64,000 nt of DNA from Campylobacter concisus. Lineage in GTDB: Bacteria; Campylobacterota; Campylobacteria; Campylobacterales; Campylobacteraceae. Where the stretch lies: positions 1,488,001 to 1,552,000 of the forward strand of contig NZ_CP049270.1 of assembly GCF_003048595.2 (NCBI RefSeq), given 5' to 3'. A program made the position numbers and the translations under genes. This document shows, one piece after another, positions 1 through 8,857 of this stretch. The stretch's first letter is position 1. The number at the start of each line of letters is the position of its first letter. Below the pieces are notes generated by a model. That model saw only the letters and a program-made list of their open reading frames with translations, was not told where the DNA came from and made no database searches.

Positions 1-1911
1 ATTTTAAAAGATAGCGCTAGCTTTAATATCTACACGCCAAAAAGCTCAGCTGGCATAGGTGTGGCGCTACTTAGCGACTTTGCCTGCCCAAATATCACTG
101 ATGAAGAAATTTTTAGCAACTATATAAATTCGCTTGCAGCCTCGGTATTATCTCTTATTGGTATAAATTCTGAGGACATGAACTCAAAAGAACAGCTGCT
201 CATCTCAACCATATTTGAGACTAAATTTAAAGAGCAAAAAGACGTCAGCATCGAAGAGCTCATAAATTTCATCGCAAATCCGCCTTTTAAAAAGATAGGC
301 GTTTTTGACGTCGATACCTTCTATCCAAGCAGTGAGCGTCTAAAGCTTGCCATGAAGATAAACGCGCTCATCGCAAGCCCAAGCTTTAAGGGCTGGACGC
401 AGGGCGTTAGACTAGAAATTTCAAAGATGCTATTTGATGAAAACGGCAAAGCAAAGTGCAATATCTTTACGATCTCACATCTAAATGATGCTGAGAGGAT
501 GTTTTTTGTCACCCTTTTGCTAAACGAGATCATCGCGTGGATGCGCGGCACAGAGGGCACTAGCTCACTTAGAGCGATCCTATATATGGATGAAATTTTT
601 GGCTTCTTCCCGCCAAATGCAAACCCTCCATCAAAAACGCCTATGCTCACGCTTTTAAAACAAGCCCGTGCATTTGGTTTAGGCTGCGTATTAAGCACGC
701 AAAACCCGGTTGATCTTGACTACAAAGGCCTTAGCAACATCGGCACTTGGTTCATCGGCCGCCTCCAAACAGCGCAGGATAAAGCCCGCGTGATCGACGG
801 ACTAAGCGGCATCTCAGGCTCAAGCTTAGACAAAGCCTCGCTTGAAAATCTCATATCAAATTTAGCCAAAAGAAATTTCTTACTCAAAAATATAAATGAG
901 GACGGACTAAATGTCATCTCCACGCGCTGGGCACTTAGCTATCTAAAAGGCCCGCTAAGCCGTGAGCAAATTTCAAATTTGATGAAAGATAAAAAAGAAA
1001 ATTTAAGCAGCCAAGGCGTAGATAAAAGTGAGATGAAATTTAGCGCAAAACCTATCATCTCAAGTGCGATCACACAGCTTTATGCTAACTCAAAAAGCCT
1101 CATGCCAAATTTACTAGCAAGTGCGAAGGTGAGAATTTATGACACCAAAAAAGGCATAGACAGCGTTTGTGAGGCAAGCTACCTTTACGAGCTTAGCGAA
1201 AATGATAAAGAGCCAAACTGGGATGAGGCTAGCGAAGGCATGCACGTTGATGCAAGCGAAAATGAGCCAAGCGGTGCAAGCTTTGCAGCCGTGCCAAATT
1301 TCATTTTAAAAGCTAAAAATTTTGACAATATCCAAAAAGATTTTAAAGAGTATCTGTATAGAAATTTCAAATTTAACACCTTTGAAGCATTGGGAATTTA
1401 TTCAAAAAACAATGAAACAAAGGAGCAGTTTTATATTAGGCTTCAAGATAAGTGCAATGAAATTTTAGAAGAACAAACCGCAAAACTCACAGCAAAATTT
1501 GAAAAAGAGCGAAAAAGCTTACAAGACAAGCTAAACAAGGCTCTAGCAAAGCTTGATAAAGAGCAAAAAGAGATGACCACAAGTGGGCTTGATGCTGCCA
1601 TAAATATAGGCGCTAGCATACTGGGAGCAATATTTGGCAACAAGCTTTTATCTCGTCAAAATGCGGGTAAAATCGCATCAAGCGCAAGAAGCGCAAATAG
1701 AGTCTTAAAAGAGCGAAGTGACGTCAAGCTTAGCGAGCAAAGTGTAAATGACATAAATTTAGCCATTAGCGAACTTGAAGAGAAATTTGCACAAGAGTGC
1801 GATGCGTTAAAAGAAGCAAATGATGTTAAAAACATCACGATAAACGAAACGCAAATTTCACCAAAGAAAAGCGATATCTATGACGAGAAAGTCGTACTTT
1901 TGTGGAGATGA
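1..1911 (+). CDS. HerA/DUF853-like ATP-binding protein, 5' end outside window
   Basis: The reading frame is open from base 1, so the N-terminus, including the Walker A motif, lies upstream of the window. The visible part has a Walker B-like stretch, LYMDEIFGFFP, followed by an LSTQNP stretch and an IGRL arginine region, as in HerA-type P-loop ATPases used in DNA translocation or repair. The C-terminal third is charged and probably coiled coil (about residues 470-530 counted from base 61), followed by a short glycine/alanine-rich segment. The GTG at base 61 is internal to the frame and should not be taken as the start. The family call is from motifs; the precise role is unknown. Confidence 0.8.
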   Translation: MLKDSASFNIYTPKSSAGIGVALLSDFACPNITDEEIFSNYINSLAASVLSLIGINSEDMNSKEQLLISTIFETKFKEQKDVSIEELINFIANPPFKKIGVFDVDTFYPSSERLKLAMKINALIASPSFKGWTQGVRLEISKMLFDENGKAKCNIFTISHLNDAERMFFVTLLLNEIIAWMRGTEGTSSLRAILYMDEIFGFFPPNANPPSKTPMLTLLKQARAFGLGCVLSTQNPVDLDYKGLSNIGTWFIGRLQTAQDKARVIDGLSGISGSSLDKASLENLISNLAKRNFLLKNINEDGLNVISTRWALSYLKGPLSREQISNLMKDKKENLSSQGVDKSEMKFSAKPIISSAITQLYANSKSLMPNLLASAKVRIYDTKKGIDSVCEASYLYELSENDKEPNWDEASEGMHVDASENEPSGASFAAVPNFILKAKNFDNIQKDFKEYLYRNFKFNTFEALGIYSKNNETKEQFYIRLQDKCNEILEEQTAKLTAKFEKERKSLQDKLNKALAKLDKEQKEMTTSGLDAAINIGASILGAIFGNKLLSRQNAGKIASSARSANRVLKERSDVKLSEQSVNDINLAISELEEKFAQECDALKEANDVKNITINETQISPKKSDIYDEKVVLLWR

Positions 1912-1969
1912 TTTATAAAACAATTAGTATTTTTTTACTATCATTTCTATTAAATTTAAAAGGTAAAAT

Positions 1970-2581
1970 ATGCAAAATTTAATACTTTATGCCATTAGTT
2001 ATCTACTTGGAAGTATTCCGTCTGGTCTCATTCTTGCAAAAATTTTTGGGCATGTCGATATAAAAAATGAAGGTAGCAAGAGCATCGGTGCGACAAATGT
2101 TTTAAGAGTTTTAAAACAAAAAGATCCAAAACTAGCCAAGAAACTAGCCATTTTAACGATAGTTTGTGACGTGTTAAAAGGCGTTTTACCACTCATGGTC
2201 GCCTCTTCTATTGGTGCAAGCCAAAGCGTGCTTTGGACTATGGCGGTTTTAAGCGTGGCTGGACATTGTTTTTCTATATTTTTGGGCTTTCAAGGTGGCA
2301 AAGGCGTGGCAACTGGAGCTGGCGTGATAGCATTTTTCTTACCAGTTGAGATCATTATTGCTCTTGTCGTTTGGTTTGTGGTCGGAAAATTTTTAAAAAT
2401 TAGCTCTCTTGCTTCACTTTGTGCGTTGATAGCTCTGATTGCATCAAGCTTTATAATCCACCCGGAGCTAGATGAAATTTACACACATGCTCCGATACTA
2501 ATCATCGCATTTTTAGTAGTTTATAAACACATACCAAATATCGTTCGCCTGCTTTCAGGCAAGGAGAAAAAAGTCGTATGA
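1970..2581 (+). CDS. plsY: Glycerol-3-phosphate acyltransferase PlsY
   Basis: This 203-residue multi-pass inner-membrane enzyme transfers an acyl group from acyl-phosphate to glycerol-3-phosphate, the first step of phospholipid synthesis. The family motifs are visible: an N-terminal LGSIPSG, then GSKSIGATNVLR, and a central FLGFQGGKGVATG. Length is normal for the family. An AAAGG ribosome site precedes the ATG. The stop overlaps the start of folB as ATGA, so the two are translationally coupled. Confidence 0.95.
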   Translation: MQNLILYAISYLLGSIPSGLILAKIFGHVDIKNEGSKSIGATNVLRVLKQKDPKLAKKLAILTIVCDVLKGVLPLMVASSIGASQSVLWTMAVLSVAGHCFSIFLGFQGGKGVATGAGVIAFFLPVEIIIALVVWFVVGKFLKISSLASLCALIALIASSFIIHPELDEIYTHAPILIIAFLVVYKHIPNIVRLLSGKEKKVV

Positions 2582-2904
2582 AAAGCGAGATGACGACGAT
2601 CATTAAAGATTATAAATTTGAAACAATCATCGGAATGCTTGATTTTGAGCGAGTCGCTAAGCAAGAAGTACAAATGAATCTAGAAATTTGCTCAACTAGC
2701 TTTATTGATTATGTTTTAATTATTGACTTTGTTAAAAATTTTTATAATGAAAGACAGTTCCAAAGCGTTGAAGAGTCTCTTGAAGAAACCAGTAAAGCGT
2801 TAAAAGAGAAATTTAGCTCACTAACTAGCCTTAAAATGGAAATTTTAAAAACTGAAATTTTACCAAATGCAGTTGTTGGAGCAAAAATAAACACTATTTT
2901 TTAA
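2578..2904 (+). CDS. folB: Dihydroneopterin aldolase FolB
   Basis: This 108-residue protein is of the FolB/FolX fold and would cleave dihydroneopterin in folate synthesis. An N-terminal stretch (TIIGMLDFERVAKQEVQ) matches the family segment around the conserved substrate region. The C-terminus ends with the usual KTEILPNA-type strand. It overlaps the plsY stop by four bases. As I recall, C. jejuni has the same plsY-folB-cosR order, which supports the call. Confidence 0.8.
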   Translation: MKSEMTTIIKDYKFETIIGMLDFERVAKQEVQMNLEICSTSFIDYVLIIDFVKNFYNERQFQSVEESLEETSKALKEKFSSLTSLKMEILKTEILPNAVVGAKINTIF

Positions 2905-2921
2905 AAATTTATTAAACTATC

Positions 2922-2950
2922 TTGAAATATTGCTTAATTTATGATACAAT
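2922..2950 (+). promoter_or_regulatory. Promoter of the cosR operon
   Basis: TTGAAA at 2922-2927 and TACAAT at 2945-2950 are separated by 17 bases, in the gap between folB and cosR. An AAGGA ribosome site follows just before the ATG at 2981. Confidence 0.55.
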
Positions 2951-2980
2951 CGCCCATAAATTTTAGTTTAAGGAAGCAAA

Positions 2981-3652
2981 ATGCGTATTTTAATAGTTGA
3001 AGATGAAGTGACGCTAAATAAGACGATTGCTGAGGGCTTGCAGGAGTTTGGCTATCAAACTGATAGCTCTGAAAATTTTAAAGATGCTGAATACTATATA
3101 GGCATCAGAAATTACGATCTAGTTTTGACTGATTGGATGCTTCAAGATGGCGATGGCATAGATCTTATAAACATCATCAAACATAAATCTCCACGTACTT
3201 CAGTTGTAGTTCTTTCTGCAAAAGATGACAAAGAAAGCGAAATAAAAGCACTTAGAGCTGGTGCTGATGACTATATCAAAAAGCCATTTGATTTTGACAT
3301 CTTAGTAGCTAGACTTGAAGCAAGACTACGCTTTGGCGGCACAAATATTATAAAAATCGATGAGCTCATCATCAATCCAGATGAAGAAAAAATCACATAT
3401 TTGGGTCGTGATATTGAGCTTAAGGGCAAACCTTTTGAAGTCTTAACTCACCTTGCAAGACACTCAGATCAGATCGTATCTAAAGAGCAACTGCTTGATG
3501 CTATATGGGAAGAGCCAGAGCTTGTAACTCCAAACGTTATTGAAGTCGCTATCAACCAAATCCGCCAAAAAATGGATAAACCACTAAATATTTCAACAAT
3601 TGAAACTGTTAGAAGACGCGGATATAGATTTTGTTTTCCCAAAAAAGCCTAA
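2981..3652 (+). CDS. cosR: CosR/HP1043-type OmpR-family response regulator
   Basis: The protein has 223 residues: a receiver domain (about 1-115) and a winged-helix DNA-binding domain (about 125-220). The C-terminal half, including ELKGKPFEVLTHLARHSDQ and ETVRRRGYRFCFPKK, is nearly identical to my memory of C. jejuni CosR, the essential regulator of oxidative-stress genes. Unlike that orphan, atypical regulator, this receiver keeps the full phosphorylation set: acidic E7/D8, phosphoacceptor D51 (in LVLTDWML), S79 and K101 before P102. A histidine kinase follows with a 22-base overlap. Orthology is strong; control by phosphorylation is inference. Confidence 0.9.
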   Translation: MRILIVEDEVTLNKTIAEGLQEFGYQTDSSENFKDAEYYIGIRNYDLVLTDWMLQDGDGIDLINIIKHKSPRTSVVVLSAKDDKESEIKALRAGADDYIKKPFDFDILVARLEARLRFGGTNIIKIDELIINPDEEKITYLGRDIELKGKPFEVLTHLARHSDQIVSKEQLLDAIWEEPELVTPNVIEVAINQIRQKMDKPLNISTIETVRRRGYRFCFPKKA

Positions 3653-4908
3653 GGAATAGATTTATACTACAATTAGCATCTGGTGCTATGATGCTAATTG
3701 TAGTTATTTCGGTAATGCTTTATCACTATATAAGGGTTACTGTTTTTCAAAGTGTAGTTAATGAGCTAAACTATCAAGCAGAAGCTTATAAAAAAAATCC
3801 TCAGAATTTCAATCCTTTAAATTCAAAAACATTTACGATAGAAAATCCAAACAAAACCCTAGCAACGATAAAAACAGACGAGCCACAAGATAAAGAAACA
3901 TATATCGTAACACAAAAATCAAAGGATCAAAGTAAAACTATTTTAATAACAAAACTTGATGAAAGCAGTTATTTAAGCCTAGAAAAAGATACTACACTTC
4001 AAGCTCATATAGTAGAAGAAATTTTTATAGATATTATAATCGTAAATGTGTCAGCGATACTTTTGGTGCTTTTTTATGCACTATTTTTATCAAGAATGCT
4101 TTTAATACCTATAAAAATTTTAAGTCACAAGCTTACAAATTTAGACGAAAAATTTCTTCATGAGATAGATATAAAAAGTCTACCAGATGAGTTTTTACCA
4201 CTTGGACAGAGCATAAATAGGCTAATCTCTCGAATCCAAACATTTGTCTTATATCAAAAAGAACTTTTTGTAGGCGTGGCACATGAGTTAAAAACACCGC
4301 TGGCTGTAATGAAAACAAAAAATGAAGTTACACTTTTAAAGCCACGCGAGAGTGAAAAATATATCGAGGCTCTAAAATCAAACAATGAAGCTATAAACGG
4401 CATGAATGCGATGATAAGTTCTATACTTGAGATCGGTCGCCAAGAGGGAGCTCAGTTTGAAGAGCCAGTAAATACCGATGTCATAGGATTTTTAAAAAAA
4501 CTTGCAAAAAACTATGAGATACTTGCGAAAAATGATGAAAAAAATATAAAACTAGACCTAAAACCAGAAATTTTAAATCTAAAAATACAAACTAGCTTAC
4601 TAACCCACATTGTGCAAAATTTTGTTCAAAATGCCATTAAATTTTCACCAAAAAATAGCACCATTAAGATTAGCTCCAAGCTCATAAAAAATAAATTTAT
4701 CGTCGAAGTAATAGATGAAGGAATAGGCATAGATGAGAGCAAAGATTTATTTGCCCCATTTAAAAGATATGGCGACAAAGGTGGTGCTGGACTTGGGTTG
4801 TTTCTAGCTAAAGGTGCGGCACAGGCTCTTGGTGGCGAAGTAGACATTAAAAATAGAAACGATAGAAGCGGTGCAGTCGCAAGCCTAGTTTTAAATATAA
4901 AAGGATAA
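3631..4908 (+). CDS. Sensor histidine kinase paired with CosR
   Basis: This 425-residue kinase has one membrane segment near residues 14-32 and another near 128-152, enclosing a periplasmic sensor loop of about 95 residues with no recognised domain. The cytoplasmic part shows an H-box (VAHELKTPLAVMK), an N-box (NFVQNAIKFS), G1 (DEGIGID) and G2 (GGAGLGLFLAKG), so it should be active. The start is the TTG at 3631, inside the end of cosR. A stop lies two codons upstream in frame, so no earlier ATG is possible. Its partner is presumably the overlapping CosR-type regulator. Confidence 0.88.
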   Translation: MFSQKSLRNRFILQLASGAMMLIVVISVMLYHYIRVTVFQSVVNELNYQAEAYKKNPQNFNPLNSKTFTIENPNKTLATIKTDEPQDKETYIVTQKSKDQSKTILITKLDESSYLSLEKDTTLQAHIVEEIFIDIIIVNVSAILLVLFYALFLSRMLLIPIKILSHKLTNLDEKFLHEIDIKSLPDEFLPLGQSINRLISRIQTFVLYQKELFVGVAHELKTPLAVMKTKNEVTLLKPRESEKYIEALKSNNEAINGMNAMISSILEIGRQEGAQFEEPVNTDVIGFLKKLAKNYEILAKNDEKNIKLDLKPEILNLKIQTSLLTHIVQNFVQNAIKFSPKNSTIKISSKLIKNKFIVEVIDEGIGIDESKDLFAPFKRYGDKGGAGLGLFLAKGAAQALGGEVDIKNRNDRSGAVASLVLNIKG

Positions 4909-4910
4909 AA

Positions 4911-6359
4911 ATGGCAAAGAGAACCGCAGTAATCGACCTTGGCTCAAATTCTATGCGAATGGCGATATTTGAGAGAACGTCACGCTTAGCGTTTTTTATA
5001 CTAGCTGAATATAAAACAAAAGTGCGTCTAGGTGAAGGCGGATATGGCTCAAACAATGAAATATCCGAAAGCTCAATGGAAAAAGCGCTAAAGGCCTTTA
5101 GCGAATTTTCAAATATCATAAAAAGCTACAAATGCAATAAAGTCTTATGTGTTGGAACTTCAGCGCTTAGGGACGCTCCAAACGCAAATGTTTTGATCTC
5201 TCTTTTAAGAAAAAAACTTGGCATAAATTTAAAAGTCATAGACGGCAAAGAAGAGGCTACTTTTGGTGCGATCGCAGCCAAAAATTTACTCCATAATATC
5301 GATGAATGCGTCACTATCGATATCGGTGGCGGATCAACTGAACTTGCCAGAATAAGCAAAGGCAAAATAATAGATACGCTCTCACTTGACATTGGCACAG
5401 TTAGGTTAAAAGAGCTTTTTTTTGATAAAAAAAACTTAAATAAATTACCAAAATTTCTAGAGCAAGTTACAAAACAGATAGATGAGCGATTTAAATGCCA
5501 AAATATAATCGCTATTGGTGGCTCTCTTAGAGCGATATCATCTGCCATAATGAGCAAAAATTTATATCCACTCTCATCACTGCATGGCTTTTGCTACAAG
5601 CTTAGCGATGAGCAAGCCTACATCGAGAGCATTGCAAATGTTAGCGTGCTTGAGCTAAATAAATTTCCTATAAAAAAAGATAGATACGACACCATTAGAG
5701 AGGGTGCACATATCTTTTTGGCCCTCGCCAAAGCTCTAAATGCCAAAAATATTATAACAAGTGGGGTTGGCGTAAGAGAGGGAGTGTTCTTAAAAGATTT
5801 TTTACGCCCTAGCCTTAAATTTCCGCAAAATTTTAATCCAAGTATCAAAAGTTTGCAAGATCGTTTTATATTATCATGCAATAAATCAGTCACAAGATAT
5901 GCAAAAGATATATTTATGGTATTAAAAAAGCTTCACGGTCTAAGTAATAACTATCTTGAAGCGCTTTTAGTTGCTGCAAAACTTCACAATGTTGGTCAAG
6001 AGATTGGCTTTTATGGTGATCATAAAAACTCAGCCTATATAGTCTTAAATGCCTTAAATTATGGCTTTTCGCATGAACAAAAAGCATTGATTGCAGTAGT
6101 AATTGGCACAAACGGAAAGAAAAATATCTATGAATTTGAACGGTATAAAAATTTACTTCCAAAAGCCGAGTGTATAAGATGGCTGAGTTTTATACTCTCA
6201 CTTGCAAAGGCACTTGATCTAACCTGTGAAAGGCTAAATTTAAACTTCGAATTTAGTGGACACACGCTAAAAATAGAAGGCGCAAAAGAATTTGCTATGG
6301 CAAAAGAAGAGATAAAAAAGATCACAAAGCCTGAAATTTTTGCTATTTCGTTTGTATAA
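4911..6359 (+). CDS. ppx: Ppx/GppA family phosphatase
   Basis: The protein has 482 residues. The N-terminal part (1-300) is an actin-fold exopolyphosphatase/guanosine pentaphosphatase domain with phosphate-binding loops AVIDLGSNSMRM and TIDIGGGSTEL, and a GVGVREG loop. The C-terminal part (320-482) is an HD-like helical domain with AAKLHNVGQEIGFYGDHKNS. Such enzymes hydrolyse polyphosphate or pppGpp and influence the stringent response; which substrate is used here cannot be read from sequence. It starts two bases after the kinase stop, so it is probably co-transcribed with the CosR two-component pair. Confidence 0.88.
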   Translation: MAKRTAVIDLGSNSMRMAIFERTSRLAFFILAEYKTKVRLGEGGYGSNNEISESSMEKALKAFSEFSNIIKSYKCNKVLCVGTSALRDAPNANVLISLLRKKLGINLKVIDGKEEATFGAIAAKNLLHNIDECVTIDIGGGSTELARISKGKIIDTLSLDIGTVRLKELFFDKKNLNKLPKFLEQVTKQIDERFKCQNIIAIGGSLRAISSAIMSKNLYPLSSLHGFCYKLSDEQAYIESIANVSVLELNKFPIKKDRYDTIREGAHIFLALAKALNAKNIITSGVGVREGVFLKDFLRPSLKFPQNFNPSIKSLQDRFILSCNKSVTRYAKDIFMVLKKLHGLSNNYLEALLVAAKLHNVGQEIGFYGDHKNSAYIVLNALNYGFSHEQKALIAVVIGTNGKKNIYEFERYKNLLPKAECIRWLSFILSLAKALDLTCERLNLNFEFSGHTLKIEGAKEFAMAKEEIKKITKPEIFAISFV

Positions 6360-6400
6360 ATTTTGAAACTAGCTTTAACGCATAAAAATTTAAATTGGAT

Positions 6401-6431
6401 GAGAATTTTAGCTAAAACTACTAAAATTCTC
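6401..6431. terminator. Hairpin between convergent ppx and fliO-like genes
   Basis: A perfect 11-base inverted repeat (GAGAATTTTAG at 6401-6411, CTAAAATTCTC at 6421-6431) has a 9-base loop. It includes the stop codon of the fliO-like gene. T-runs are weak on both sides, so termination is plausible but unproven. Confidence 0.45.
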
Positions 6432-7299
6432 CGCTCATTTTATCTTTATAGTTACTTAAACTATTTTTTCGCTCTTCTAAAAATGAGCTTAGTTTTTTCT
6501 TGTTCTCTTCGAAAAATATAGCAAAATCTTGCTCATTTTGTATCTTGTCTTCACCAAAGCTATCAAGCATTACATTTGAGCTACCAACTATCACTAAATA
6601 ACGTCTATTTTCATAGCTTAATAGCATTAGTTTATTCGTGCGATCAAGATACTTTTCATATATTATATTGACGTTACTATTTTGATTTTTAAGTAGCCAG
6701 TTCATTGATTTTGTATCATTTTGAGACTGATTTCTAGGTATTTTAAACCCGCTAAAATCACTACTCTTTGAAGTAATATATCTTTTAAATACATATAAAA
6801 ATACAAGAAGCGCAATAAGCACACTTAAGACTATAAAATACCTTGAGTCTATATTCAGCATAGGCTCTTCATCTATCTTTGGAGTGCTAGGGCTCTCTAT
6901 TTTTGCACTAGCTTGAGGCATATTTTGTATTTGAGGTTTTGTATTTTTTAGCGTTACACGAATGCGGAGTCCAAAGCTATCAGTTGTCTTTGAAGCGTTT
7001 ACAATAATAGCATCGTTTGAGCGCAAATTTAAAACTAGCGAGTTTTGCTTTGGCTCTATCTCTAGCTCTTGAATGATTTTTGAGTTTATATCCTTGCTAG
7101 TACTTTGATCATAACTTAGCGAATTTAATATCAAAGATGTCGTATTTTTTTCACGTTTTTGGAAGATATTTCCCTCGTAAGGCGCATCAAAACTAAGCAT
7201 AATATCAACTCTATCGTTACGTTCATAGATATTATAAGCTAGTAAGTTTGAAGCAAAAATTTGCGTTGTAAAAAAAAGCAAAGCTAATATAAATTTCAT
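6421..7299 (-). CDS. fliO: FliO-like flagellar export membrane protein
   Basis: This 292-residue protein has a signal peptide (first 16 residues, ending QIFAS), a periplasmic beta-rich domain resembling an AMIN domain (about 20-125), one membrane helix (about 153-173) and a cytoplasmic tail. The tail region RTNKLMLLSYENRRYLVIVGSSNVMLD matches the usual FliO cytoplasmic strand pattern. FliO assists assembly of the FliPQR export gate. It overlaps fliN by four bases. The long periplasmic part is typical of epsilonproteobacterial FliO as I recall it. The assignment rests on architecture and context rather than a strong motif. Confidence 0.65.
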   Translation of the reverse strand: MKFILALLFFTTQIFASNLLAYNIYERNDRVDIMLSFDAPYEGNIFQKREKNTTSLILNSLSYDQSTSKDINSKIIQELEIEPKQNSLVLNLRSNDAIIVNASKTTDSFGLRIRVTLKNTKPQIQNMPQASAKIESPSTPKIDEEPMLNIDSRYFIVLSVLIALLVFLYVFKRYITSKSSDFSGFKIPRNQSQNDTKSMNWLLKNQNSNVNIIYEKYLDRTNKLMLLSYENRRYLVIVGSSNVMLDSFGEDKIQNEQDFAIFFEENKKKLSSFLEERKNSLSNYKDKMSGEF

Positions 7300-7613
7300 A
7301 AAAGCTCTTTTTTGAAGTACTGAATAACTGACTTTGAATCCAAAATTTCATTTATCCTGATGGCTAAATTTTTCTCATAAACCATTACTTCACCTTTTCC
7401 AAAAATTCTATTATTTATATATAGCTCCACGCTCTCACCAGCTGGCTTTTCGAGGTCTATGACCGAGCCAGCTTCGAATTTTAAAAGCTCATTTATGCTA
7501 ACTGTGGTAGTTCCTAGCTCAGCTATAAAGTCAACACTGATATCCAAAAGCTCATCATAGCTCTTAAAAAGCCCTAACTGCTCTAGTGTCTCTATCGCAC
7601 TTTCTTCGCTCAT
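7296..7613 (-). CDS. fliN: Flagellar motor switch protein FliN
   Basis: This 105-residue protein carries the SpoA/C-ring domain, seen as LLDISVDFIAELGTTTVSI, LLKFEAGSVIDLEKPAGE and YINNRIFGKGEVMVYE. FliN forms the base of the flagellar C-ring, binds export ATPase components and controls rotation direction. Length is standard for a single-domain FliN. It is coupled by ATGA-type overlaps to the CheX-like gene upstream and the FliO-like gene downstream. Confidence 0.93.
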   Translation of the reverse strand: MSEESAIETLEQLGLFKSYDELLDISVDFIAELGTTTVSINELLKFEAGSVIDLEKPAGESVELYINNRIFGKGEVMVYEKNLAIRINEILDSKSVIQYFKKELL

Positions 7614-8029
7614 TGTATATCGTAGCCTATTTGAAATGTTCTATTTTTTATTTTATATATAAATTTCTCTTTTAGCTTTATGCCAAAATTTTCAACTTCA
7701 CCCAAAAATTCAGGCGTTCCTAGTTTGTACGCATTTGGCTCTTTTTCATTTAGTAAATTTTTAGCTTTGCCGATGATTTGATTAGCTATCTCTTTGCAAA
7801 GATCGTCCAGATCGCCACCATCAACATCTTCGTGACCAAAAAAGGCATTCATGAAAATTTTCAAAGTATCTTTTTTAAAAAATAGGTAAAAATGATATTC
7901 GCTTTTACCCTTATAGACTGGTATGCTAGCTCCGTAAAATCCTTTGCCCAGACTCTTGCCAAACTCTAAATCTAGCCCTAAAGTATCCTTGCAAAGATAG
8001 CTTGTAGCTTCATCTATAACTTTTCTCAT
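7610..8029 (-). CDS. CheX-like chemotaxis phosphatase domain protein
   Basis: This 139-residue single-domain protein resembles CheX/CheC. The helix DLCKEIANQIIGKAKN carries the E-x-x-N pattern (EIAN) that in CheX and CheC removes phosphate from CheY-P. The rest follows the CheX alternation of strands and one long helix. It is first in a three-gene unit with fliN and fliO, so a role in tuning CheY-P at the motor is likely. Only one E-x-x-N motif is present, as in CheX rather than CheC or FliY. Confidence 0.65.
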   Translation of the reverse strand: MRKVIDEATSYLCKDTLGLDLEFGKSLGKGFYGASIPVYKGKSEYHFYLFFKKDTLKIFMNAFFGHEDVDGGDLDDLCKEIANQIIGKAKNLLNEKEPNAYKLGTPEFLGEVENFGIKLKEKFIYKIKNRTFQIGYDIQ

Positions 8030-8061
8030 ATCTCTTCCTTAAGACTTGAAATGCATTTTCA

Positions 8062-8067
8062 ATTATA
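8062..8067 (-). promoter_or_regulatory. -10 box for the cheX-fliN-fliO unit
   Basis: On the minus strand a perfect TATAAT lies about 30 bases upstream of the CheX-like start, preceded by AAAG. An AAGGA ribosome site is also present. This separates the flagellar unit from the trp operon upstream. Confidence 0.5.
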
Positions 8068-8107
8068 CTTTGGCTTTACTAAATTAGCTATAAATTTATT
8101 AAGCATT

Positions 8108-8857
8108 TTAAAAGAGTTTATCTATCTCTTTTACTAGCTTTTCACCGCTAAATTCGGCACAAAGCTTAACTATTTGCGTACCTATTATCGCTCCGTCAGC
8201 ATATTTTTTTACTTCATTAACATCATCTTTGTTTTTTATACCAAAGCCAACAGCTACTGGCAAATCGCTCTTTTTCTTAAGCTCTAGGACCAATTTTTTT
8301 ATCCTATCTTCATCAGCCCTTTTTGAACCGCTAACGCCGATCGCGCCAAGAGCGTAGATAAATCCTGAGCCAAATTTTAAAATTCCATCCGCTCTACTAC
8401 CAGATGTGACGCTGATAAGTGGTATCAGGCTTAAATTTAGCTCCTTGCACTTTAGAGCAAATTCCTCGCACTCCTCGCAAGGCAGATCCGGAACGATAAA
8501 GCCGCTAACTCCAGCCTCAACTGATCTTTTTAGAAATTTATCAACACCATAAGCAAAGATGATGTTGTAATAAACCAAAAAAACAAGTGGCTTTGTCACT
8601 TTTGCCTTGCAACTCTCAAGCATATCAAAGACAACGTCTGTATTTACTCCATTTTGCACCGTCTCAAAGCTAGCTTGCGCGATGAGTTTGCCATCAGCTA
8701 GCGGGTCAGAGTAAGGGATGCCGATCTCAACTAGATCTAGCGTGCTCTCATCTAAATTTTCTAAAAATTCCTTCGTTTTTTCTAAGCTTGGATATCCAGC
8801 CACGATGTAGCCGATGTTTGCTTTTTTGCCACTAAATGCGCTTTTAATCTTATCCAT
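8108..8857 (-). CDS. trpA: Tryptophan synthase alpha subunit
   Basis: This 249-residue TIM-barrel enzyme cleaves indole-3-glycerol phosphate and passes indole to TrpB. Visible family motifs are the catalytic glutamate region [16 protein letters not shown], the loop [11 protein letters not shown] and the phosphate-binding [11 protein letters not shown]. Its start overlaps the trpB stop by eight bases, so subunit synthesis is coupled. It is the last gene of the trp operon. Confidence 0.97.
   Translation of the reverse strand: MDKIKSAFSGKKANIGYIVAGYPSLEKTKEFLENLDESTLDLVEIGIPYSDPLADGKLIAQASFETVQNGVNTDVVFDMLESCKAKVTKPLVFLVYYNIIFAYGVDKFLKRSVEAGVSGFIVPDLPCEECEEFALKCKELNLSLIPLISVTSGSRADGILKFGSGFIYALGAIGVSGSKRADEDRIKKLVLELKKKSDLPVAVGFGIKNKDDVNEVKKYADGAIIGTQIVKLCAEFSGEKLVKEIDKLF

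Noticed and set aside
5126-5557. 143-residue open frame opposite the ppx gene
   Set aside because: It lies wholly inside ppx, has no recognised motif, and ppx has clear domain motifs and codon usage.
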